From contig OZ022588.1 of NCBI GenBank assembly GCA_963669155.1, positions 17,061,159 through 17,125,158 on the forward strand: a stretch of 64,000 bases of DNA. The letters are read 5' to 3'. Of the stretch, positions 1 to 9,664 are shown one piece after another. Every line of letters starts with the position of its first letter. Within the stretch, counting starts at the first letter, position 1. The notes under the pieces were generated by a model. It was not told where the DNA came from. It ran no database searches and worked only from the letters and a program-made list of their open reading frames with translations. A program made the position numbers and the translations under genes. The stretch comes from Arbacia lixula. Its lineage: Eukaryota > Echinodermata > Echinoidea > Arbacioida > Arbaciidae.

Positions 1-1798
1 ATTCTTTTAGTTCTCTAATGTTGCTCATCTGGACTGGGTGAGGGTGTTTCTCTGTGGTTTTGTTACTGGATGGCTGGCTATCTGTCTGTCTGTCTCCTCA
101 TCAGTGTCTCTTTCAAGTCTGGTTGTTTTTCTTCGTATAAAGTCCCGCTTCTGTCTTGGGCATGTGGATGTATCTTGTCTATGTAGCCTGTAGAACAGTT
201 GACATACTTGTACCAGTATATAACAAATTGTGAACTGAACTGTCATTACAAACAATTAGGCAGTTTGAGTGTATGCCTCTAAATTATTTCCAAATTGGAA
301 TTACCCCAGAAAGCTCTTTCTCTAAAATCATACAGTTAGACATTTTTTCTTTTCTTGCAATTTACGATTATGTAAAGTTTAGAAGCTGTCAGTTTTAAAT
401 TATATGTATTTGTTGTGCATTTGATACTTCTACTAGCAACAAGTTCGCAACATGGTTGGAAATATTACATGTTTCAGTAGACCCCAATATCCTTAGAAAA
501 ATGTCCTTTTCTTTTTTTCTTTTCTTGGGGGTGAAAGGTTTGTGGTGGCATGTGAAAGATTCATTTGATTTATATTAACTTTTTGGTACATTTTTACATT
601 TTAAAGGAAATGTCTCAAAATCTTTCCTGCTAGATCAGAGGACCAGGACAATCATGTGTCTAGATTCTTGTCATGTTTCATGAAAAATGTCCAGTAAAAA
701 AGTAATTTTGCTTGCACAAAGCCTGTGCAAGAAATTTGAATTTTTTGAGCAAATGAGCTGGGGAATTAAGATTCTCACTAGGAATCAGGTATTTTACCCG
801 TAATTTACATGATGTTATTAACACTATATATTATACTTATTAGTTACATTTTGACTTGCCATGTTGAAATTACATCATTCTCTTTTTTTTTAGCATGTCT
901 ATTACAAAGATATAGTTAATTTTCCTATTTTTAGAATTCTATATTTGTTTGCTGATAATTGTCATTGTAGAAGATCCTTAGTAGTTGTGTATTGTACTGA
1001 CGTGTTTGTCTAACTGTCCCTGAACTTTGTCAATCTTTATCTGTACTTGGGCAGTGATGATTAATTAAGTCAAGGGCATTTGTTGTGCTCATGACCATTC
1101 AATTCTTTTTGCTAAGAAAAAAGGATAATATCCTAACCAATGTGTTCAAGTACCATTCAGTTTGATATTTTTGTAAAGATCTGATGCTATGCATCATGCA
1201 CTGAGGATTTGAAAGCTGGCATCATTTTACAAAAAATTGAAAAAATACTTTTCAATGAACACCCACATATTTTCTCTTTATCTAAATTGATATCAGCACA
1301 AATAGTTGTATATCCTTCCTGTGGTTCAGCTTTGTCTGGATCATCATGAACTCAAACGTGAGGTTGTGATTAGTAGAATGATTAAACAAAAAGTTGGCAG
1401 TTCAAGGAGAGTAAATACACCTGGAAGAGCTAAGTGGCCCCTTTATCTGTTTTATCATGTACTGGGTGTCAGTGCCACCCTAGCAGCGTGCACAGATGGT
1501 CCCAAAATGATGAACCTTCATGTTATCGAGAACAAGAACTCCATGGACTCAAAACACATAGTAATACTAGTGGTACTGAGAGGATTAACTCCTGATATCT
1601 CATGTTTAATCTGTTCCAATTTGAAGCCTTTGTACACGTATGATATTCTTCTGAATTTCTTATCATGGGGTCTTTAGAGTGTGTTAGTGCAATGTTTGAT
1701 GTACTTGTACAGTGTATGCATGTCATCTTGCCATATGATATTCTGTGTTCTATTTTCTTGCATTATAAGTCTGTAAATGTTTAGGTAGTATTAGACCA

Positions 1799-1957
1799 GG
1801 GCCCTGTTGCATAAAACTTACCATTGATGGTAACTTTGCTTCCATTGTCAACTTCTATGGATACCTTGAATTTGATTAACTGTTGAGCAGTGTTACCATG
1901 GTAGTTAGCATTGATGACAGAGGCACCATTAATGGTAAGTTTTATGCAACAAGGCCC
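1799..1957. repeat. MITE family A, copy 1 (short terminal inverted repeats)
   Basis: About 159 bp bounded by near-perfect inverted repeats of about 27 bp. The left end reads GGGCCCTGTTGCATAAAAC and the right end is its complement with one change. The inner edge has ACCATT/AATGGT palindromes. Related copies are at 10688-10854 and 25213-25479. There is no coding capacity, so this is a non-autonomous DNA element (MITE). Confidence 0.75.
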
Positions 1958-2316
1958 AGATTGAGTAGATAACATAAGCTAAGCCAGTAGGTATTCTGAA
2001 AACTTACATCAGTCAAAAACTGTAATAGTAAGCCAATCACAGCAATGGATCCTAGGGAATTTAAGTAAAAACTAAAGTCAAACTCAAGTTTGTGTTTAGA
2101 ATACCACCTCAGATATCCACCTGATAGCCATCTGTGACTCTAGTCTCTAATCATACTCATATTATGGCTCCATGTCAAATCAGGCAAAATATATGCTACC
2201 ATTGATATCTTATAGTAGACAATGTGGCTTGAAATCAAAGATTATAACTTGCAGTTGTGTTTATAAAAAATGATTACGCATGAATTTTTTAATGATTTGT
2301 GTTGAGGATAACTAAC

Positions 2317-3024
2317 GCAACAAAAATAGTAAGTCCCCCCCGCTAAGCAAAATAGCATAACATTTTAGCGAAGAAGTTTTGGGCAAAATAATTTGGCAGG
2401 ATGGTTCCTTAACATATGGGCTAACTTCTGTGTGAAAAATCAGAATTAGTCATGCACGAGTGGGCAAATTTTAAAGGCAAAAATGTCACTTTTCAAAAGT
2501 CACAAGGGTAATATGGGGATTCTGTTGATGAAAACCATTTCTGGTGCATAATTTATGTCCATTCATTGTTTATCATCCATCTCTCGATACACTAACACCT
2601 ATCCCGACACTTAACCCATTTTTCTGGTTGAGTGAGCACCGTTTAACAAATACTCAACCCTCTTGAGTTTAAAGCTCTTTATTTTTGTGAAAAAAATAAA
2701 ACTGGATATTTTGACAAAGATGTTACATGACCTGTTATGTAAACATAAGAATTCATTTTCGTGTCATGGTTGAGTGAGTACACTCTGAAAATCGAACAGG
2801 AAATACCAAAATGTACTGTTAAAACGGCATAAACAATTACCCTTGTGACTTTTGAAAAGTGACATTTTTGCCTTTAAAATTTGCGCACTCACGCATGACT
2901 AAAATGATTTTGACACAGAAGTTAGTCCATAATTAAGGAACAATCCTACCAAATCAATTTGCCCAACACCTCTCTGATAAAAAGTTATGCTATTTTGCTT
3001 AGGGGGGACTTACTTTTTTGTTGT
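2317..3024. repeat. Large foldback element with ~190-bp inverted arms
   Basis: The left arm (about 2317-2512) and right arm (about 2836-3024) are imperfect inverted repeats. Both carry AAGTCCCCCC/GGGGGGACTT ends, a conserved GTGACATTTTTGCCTTTAAA block (in inverse on the left arm) and a GAAGTTAG segment. About 320 bp of unrelated AT-rich sequence separates the arms. It lies immediately upstream of a mannosidase exon and would form a long hairpin in the pre-mRNA. No protein is encoded. Confidence 0.75.
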
Positions 3025-3108
3025 GTTTAGTTTGCTTTATGAGGCATATTGAGTGCAGCTTAGTTTGTTGATTTTGTAAACAAAGGGCTGAAATTTGTCA
3101 TTTTGCAG

Positions 3109-3187
3109 GAAAATGATGAGAAAGAAGTTGTACTTCCCCTACCAGACAACAACAAATATCGGGATGATAAATCTGGATCACATTATG
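3109..3187 (+). CDS. MAN1B1: Mannosidase exon a (stem/start of catalytic domain)
   Basis: A 79-bp exon between TTTTGCAG and GTAAGC. In the frame that joins the next exon (...SHYG/PKNERQ) it encodes an acidic, charged linker beginning ENDEKEVV. This region is poorly conserved in the family, so support rests on splice sites and phase with the following exon. It ends in phase 1. Confidence 0.75.
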
Positions 3188-3419
3188 GTAAGCTCATTAC
3201 TGTTTTTCCTGATTGAGTAGTGTTTATTTCTTAGTAATGTATACCAAGAGGATGTTTATAAATTGGTATTGTGGGAGGTGGAATACGGTTGGGCGATGAA
3301 CATAAATAGATGATATTACTATGAATCAAATTAAGTTCATCACTTGCAATCAACAATATGGTCAAGCTAACAATGCCTTGGGTGTTGTTGGCTGTTTTTG
3401 TTGTATTAGTTTGTGTGTG

Positions 3420-3461
<42 letters not shown>

Positions 3462-6400
3462 ATGTGTGTATGTGTGTGTGTGTGTGGGGGGGGGTAAACA
3501 TGCCCCTTGTGATGATGTCGGAGAATGCTCAATTTATAATGAATGTACAATCTGGGCAGTGTCACTATGGATTTGACATTCAATGCATAATCTAGCTGAT
3601 TGTTATGTAATAACTGTGTATAGGGTTTGAGTATTTCTTGTTTTAGGTTGACCATATTTGAATCTGCACAATTTATGAAATGTAGGGATGCATACTTGGC
3701 CAGGGTGATTACGGTAGACCCTGATAAATGGTAGTGGTTGTTTTAAAATGAAATAATGAAATACATTTGATTTGCTAAATGTTTTGAGGACTATGAAAAA
3801 GTTCTCTGTACACAACCAGGAGATTTACTTGTTTAAGGTATGCTACACTCAGAGACCTGAGGGAGCTACCAGATGCAATTGATGAAAGATTGTAACCTAA
3901 AACAGGTAAACTTCCTGACTGTGTAAAGAGAACTTGTTCATAGTTCATAGTCATCAACGCATTTAGAAAGTCCAATGGAATTTATGATTACACTTTTTGA
4001 CCAACCTCTACCACTTATCTGCAGCTACCATTATCGCATGGCCGAATATGCTTCCTTGCATTTCATAAATTGTGCAGATTCTAATTTGGTGAGCCTAAAA
4101 CAAGAAATACGAAAACCCCATACAAAGTGTTCACATAACTATCAGCTAGATTATGCATTGAATGTCAAATCCATGATGCTTCTGGTGGAAAAGAAGCTGC
4201 GGATTGGCATGTGTGATGCACAATAACGCCTCCCGTTTCTTACGTCAGACCTAAAGGCCGTTTCGGATGACAGTAGGTCAAATTTGTCCCCGAGAATACG
4301 GTGATTGTTTTCACCCTAATTTCGCTTTTTTGAAAGTGATATATTGTTTGAATGTCATCCGAGCTCATTGTATGGCTTATAAGCTTTCTGTAGATGAATA
4401 TCTTCATATTTTTGGATTTTCTATGAATATCACCTTTAAGTGTTTTGTTGACAAGTTTATATCAGTAAGTAAGCTGGTACGTAATTTGCCGCCATGCAGG
4501 TCCTAAGAATGAGAGGCAGCTTGCTGTGGTGGATGCGTTCAAGCACGCCTGGAAGGCCTACAAGAAGTATGCCTGGGGCCACGACGAACTCAAGCCCATC
4601 AGCAAGAAGTGGAGCGAGTGGTTCACCCTGAGTCTGACCATGGTGGACAGTCTGGACAGCATGATCATCATGGGGCTGACCGATGGTGAGGAGCTTTCTA
4701 ACCCGTACCCTAATCCATCACCCTTTAGCCCATCAGCAAGAAGGTCAACAAATTCAATTGTGCACATACCATCCCTCATAATATTAAAACTTTAAACTTA
4801 CTTTGCATGGATTTACATTCATCGCTAGATTTTGATGTTGAGTGATGGATGGGTCATTTAAAATTCGGCGGGTTCTGTAGTCTAGACACCCAGGTTGGTA
4901 TTCCAGAAGTTATCCTAAGTTTTCTCCCAAGTTTTCTCCTGAGTCCCCGATTTAGGCGGTGCCTAAGAGAGCAAGAAATTTGTATTCCAGAACGTTCTCT
5001 TAGGACTCTCTTAATGCAAATTAGGATGGGTATGACCCCACCCAGTGCACATTTATTAGTCAAAGGAGGGAAGTGCTTCATTTATGAACAGCCAATCACA
5101 TGCAGAGCATCTCATCGGGCCCTCCCCCTAGGATTGATCCTAAATTTGTGGTCGCGCAACTATGTGCGCGCACATCAATCATGTACGCGCAAATAAATGC
5201 TGCTCTTTTTTATTGTGTGTGTTATGAATGGCTAAGACAGGGGGAGGTTCTCCTAAGTTTTCTCCTAACTCCTCTCTTACATGCATTCTGGAATATCAAT
5301 CCTCCTAACTTTCTGATTTGCATAAATTTGCATAAAGATAGGAGAAAACTTAAGAGAAATCTTAGGAGCGGAGTTAGGAGAAAAGTTAAGATTGTTCTGG
5401 AATACCATCTTAGACTAAGGACAAGATTTCTCCTAAGTTAGCATTTAAGATCCTTCTGGAATACCTTCCCCAGACTGCAATAGCGCACATCACAGCTCTT
5501 CGCACCAATCTGCTACACTGGCCATAAGTGAGTTGGTGACATGAAAGTATGCAAGTATTTCCCTTTGTCATTTCTCTCACCAGAATTCAGCGAGGCTCGC
5601 GATCACATAGAGAAGATGAGCGTCACGCCAAACAAAGACGTTAACCTCTTTGAGACCACCATCCGAGTGCTGGGCAGTTTTCTCAGCACTTATCACCTGA
5701 CGGGCGATCGTATGTTCCTGGATAAAGCTGTGAGTTTGATGTGATATATTATTGAGATATAGTGATATTTAGATAGTCAGGTTATCTGTCCGATACAATA
5801 TGCCCATATCCTTATTAAAAGCATGACCACAGAAAATTTAAACTTACTTTGCAGCAGAGTGATTGTCCATTATTACGTAACTGCTAGATTCAAAGTATAT
5901 AAACAAAATGAATATATATAAAAGAAGAATAAAATTGAATAAAAACAGAAAAGTCATGTTTACAGATTTGCAAACCTTTGAGAATAATCAGAGGTATGAT
6001 AAGGAAGCTGAAAATGTTTTGTTTGTGTGCCAAGTGCACATGGTGCATGATTTTTTTTCTGCCCCCCCCCAAAAAAAGTGTCTTCTTTTATTCATCTATG
6101 AATTCATCTCAGAATGCTGTTGGAAGAGGAACCTATTTAAAAAAAAGGGCTTAGAAAGATCTTATCTGAGCTAGATTCCTCGCAGGGCAAGAAACAATGA
6201 CGAAAGATTTTATGAGACAGTGTAAGAAAGATTGTACTCTAAAATAATTTTTCAAGAGTATTGATAAGCATTTTTGTTTTTTGTGCAGAAAACTCTCGGG
6301 GACAGCCTGATCAAATGCTTTCAGAGCAAGTCTGCCATCCCTTACTCTGACGTCAACTTGCACACTGGGAACGCCCACGCGCCCCGCTGGGGCCCTGACA

Positions 6401-6797
6401 GTTCTGTGTCAGAGGTCAGCACCATTCAGCTGGAGTTTAGAGACCTCTCCTTCTCCACTGGGGATCCCAAGTACAGAGAAGCAGCAGACGAGGTGAGAAA
6501 TGTTTTTTTTTTTGTCTGTGTGTCTGTCTGTATGTCTATTAATATCTGTGTCAGAGGTCAGCACCATTTAGCTGAAGTTAAGAGACCTTTCCTTTTGCGC
6601 TGGGGATCCCAAGTGCAGCTAGGCAGCATATGAGGTGTCAGTCTGTCTGTCTATTACTATCTGTGTCAGAGGCCAGTACCATCTAGCTAGGGTATTGAGA
6701 GCTCTACTAAGGGTTCTGAAGTACAGTAAAACAGCTGCCTTGTACATCGTTCTCATTCTCTCAAACCCTCCCCCACTATCTCTTTCTCTCTTTATCC

Positions 6798-6833
<36 letters not shown>

Positions 6834-9629
6834 TTGTCTCTGTCTGTCTGCCTGTCTGTCTGTCTGTCTCTCACTCTTTCAAACTTTGTGTCTCTCTCTG
6901 TCTCTGTTTGTCTCTCTCTCCCACTCTCTCTATATCGCTCTGTCTCTTTGTCTCTCTCACTCACTCTTTCACTCTCTCTTCTAAACCTGCTTGGCATTTG
7001 TCAGTTTGCTATCTCTCTTATTGTGATACTTTCTTTTTATATTTTGTGTCCTCTCCCTCTTTCTCTTCCATCTCAAACTCTCTCTCTTTCTGTTTGTTGC
7101 AGACACTTCATTACTATTTTAATAATGTAATATTTTTAAAATGACAGGTGATGCTGCATCTACACAACCTGCCAAAGCATGACGGTCTGGTGCCCATCTT
7201 CATCAATGCCAACTCAGGCCAGTTCCGTCCCAACTCTATCCTGACCCTGGGTGCCCGGGCAGACAGCTACTACGAGTACCTACTCAAGCAATGGCTGCAG
7301 ACGGGCAAGTCAGAAAAGAGGTACGAACTTCCTGTCATCTCCCAATTGCACACTTATTCAGTAATTAATTTGTTTACATATTCATATGTTCTCTGACTGT
7401 TTTATTCATATTCATTCATTAATGCGTAATTTATTCCTTCATTAAGTTATTTATTTAATCTATTCATTATCCAATTCAGTCATAATTTCATTAATTCATG
7501 TATGATTCATTCATTTTTTCCAAACATTCATTCAAACATCTATTCATCCGTTTATTCCTTCATTTCTTCATTTAATCTATTGTATCATTTATGTACTTGT
7601 TCTTTTGTAATCTGTGTTTGAGGGGACTTGCAAATTGCATGTACTTTAATGGTATAGGTGAACAAAACAAAAGAGAAATTATAGTAAGCAAATAATCAAC
7701 GTCGGTGAAGGTAATGGGACGAAATATCACTTCCGAGGCGATCTGGATGTAGCTATCTTTCCGAAGCTTTTAGCTGAGGAAAGATAGCGTATACATTCAG
7801 ATCGCCGAGGAAGTGATAGTTCGTCTCATTGCATGAAACCAAAAGTTGATTATTTGCTTTATATTCCACATCTGATGCCAACAATCTATAAAATAAATGA
7901 CAATTTAACGTACAAAAGCATTCGTGTCGGTGCGGCTACATATTCACTCGACGCTCCGAAACCCGGAAGCAAATTGACTTTGTGCACGTTGCTATATAGA
8001 CTCTACAAATTCCAACGAACACTATGACATGGTGATGCTAATTTGTAAGATTTTGACGGAAAAGCAAGAAGTAATCGAAATTCTCTTACCTGTGCGGTAT
8101 CGGTGAGAACATAGATCCTCCGAGAATACTCTTCATAATTCTAATAAATTACAGGCAAGTGAAATTCTAGGTCAATTTTGGTACGAGGTGGTAGAGAATT
8201 GCACACTTGCTTTGGTGAAATACTGTGTGGGGGAAATGGAAGGCTTGCACTGCTTTGTACGTACGCGCGCGGCGCAGCGCGCTATAACCAAAAATTTTAA
8301 TTTCCGCGCGCGCACCGCGGTGTCGTCTGCGCCGAATAGTCCGAGCTACGCACTTTTATTTCGCGCGTACTCAAAATATTGATCACGCGTTAGGACTGTG
8401 AGGAGTGAAGAGATCAGCGAAACCAAAAAGTACTATCACCTAGAGTGTAACGAACTTTCCTTCTCAAAAAAAGTACTATCACCTACAGTGTAACGAACTT
8501 TTCTGCTCAGGTGATCAGATGGGAAAAACTACGCTTCATCACGTGATCAACTCTTGACCAATCATATAGCAACATTCTTAGTATGTGGAATATAAAGAAC
8601 CATAACATGGTTCCTGGACGCTACATTCCTGCTTGTTTACAGAATTGATGTAAATATCCTTCATTTGCCCACTTCCTAAGACAGGATGTTACCTGTCAAT
8701 TACCCTTTAAAAACGTCCACGCTTTTGTTACAAGCTACTGTCATAGATTCCTTCATGAGTATATTGCTAGTAAAATTTGGGTCTGGAATCTGAAATTAAC
8801 TCAGGGCGTTCTATCAAGTGTTGGTTTCACATTCTATAGCTGTGAAATCAACACAGTCCTTCTTGTATACATTAGCTAGGGACATGCAGATTCCTGTATC
8901 ATGAAGTGAACAGACATTATGCACTGGTAAAGATAAATAAATGTGATAGTAGCTATGAAACATGTTTCACAAATCATAAATTTCATAAGAATTCTATTCA
9001 TGATGCAAAGCATTTTGTGAGAAGTGTTGTCAGCATCAAGTTTCCTCATAACCACATTTACCATTTGAATCTGTAAGTTTCATAATAGTGCCATTCTCAT
9101 TGGCCTTAAAAAATCGCGAAGTTAGGGTGAAAGTTGCCTAGCAACCGTACCAAACGCCGAATGGTCCTATTGTCCCTGTCCCCTAACTTCGCGATTTCTC
9201 TATTTTCGCAATTTTTTAAAGCTCAATGTGAATGACACTAATGATGACATTTAGTACATGTGACTGTATTGAGTGAATCAGTATTTAGCAGGATATGAAA
9301 GCTCTTATTTTCATTGCAACAGATGTATGATTTCTTACATATTTATATGCTTGGAATTTTTTGGTTTGTGGAAGCCTTGATTCATTGTAGGTGACAATTT
9401 ACTTTCTCATAATTGATATGAAATTCTCCCAAGTTCCAGGCATGATGTGTAAAGAGCTCCTGTGCAGTCTACAATTATGTAAAAGAGTATAGTAAATTTG
9501 CCAAAAAATAGACTAAGTGACTACCTACTTCATATTTAAAAGCAGCTTTTCCAAGATATAGAGCAAATGGCAATATGATACAAGGAACAGCATTTCCTGC
9601 CCATTTCTCCCCATCACTCAGTGCGATTT

Positions 9630-9664
<35 letters not shown>

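Larger units (their letters stand above)
1..3108 (+). other. Intronic or upstream sequence of the mannosidase gene
   Basis: No convincing exon was found. The stretch is AT-rich with short random open frames. It ends at a good acceptor (pyrimidine-rich run then TTTTGCAG) directly before the first recognised mannosidase exon at 3109, so at least the right part is intron. It contains two foldback elements (1799-1957 and 2317-3024). The exons for the cytoplasmic tail and membrane anchor of the enzyme were not recognised here and probably lie before the window, although a poorly conserved exon could be missed by eye. Confidence 0.6.

Noticed and set aside
1306..1677. 123-codon open frame upstream of the mannosidase exons
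   Set aside because: No similarity to the mannosidase N-terminus, no membrane-anchor pattern with flanking splice sites, and ordinary intron composition.
6635..7144. Ser/Leu/Val-rich open frame of 169 codons
   Set aside because: Translation of the CT microsatellite inside a mannosidase intron.
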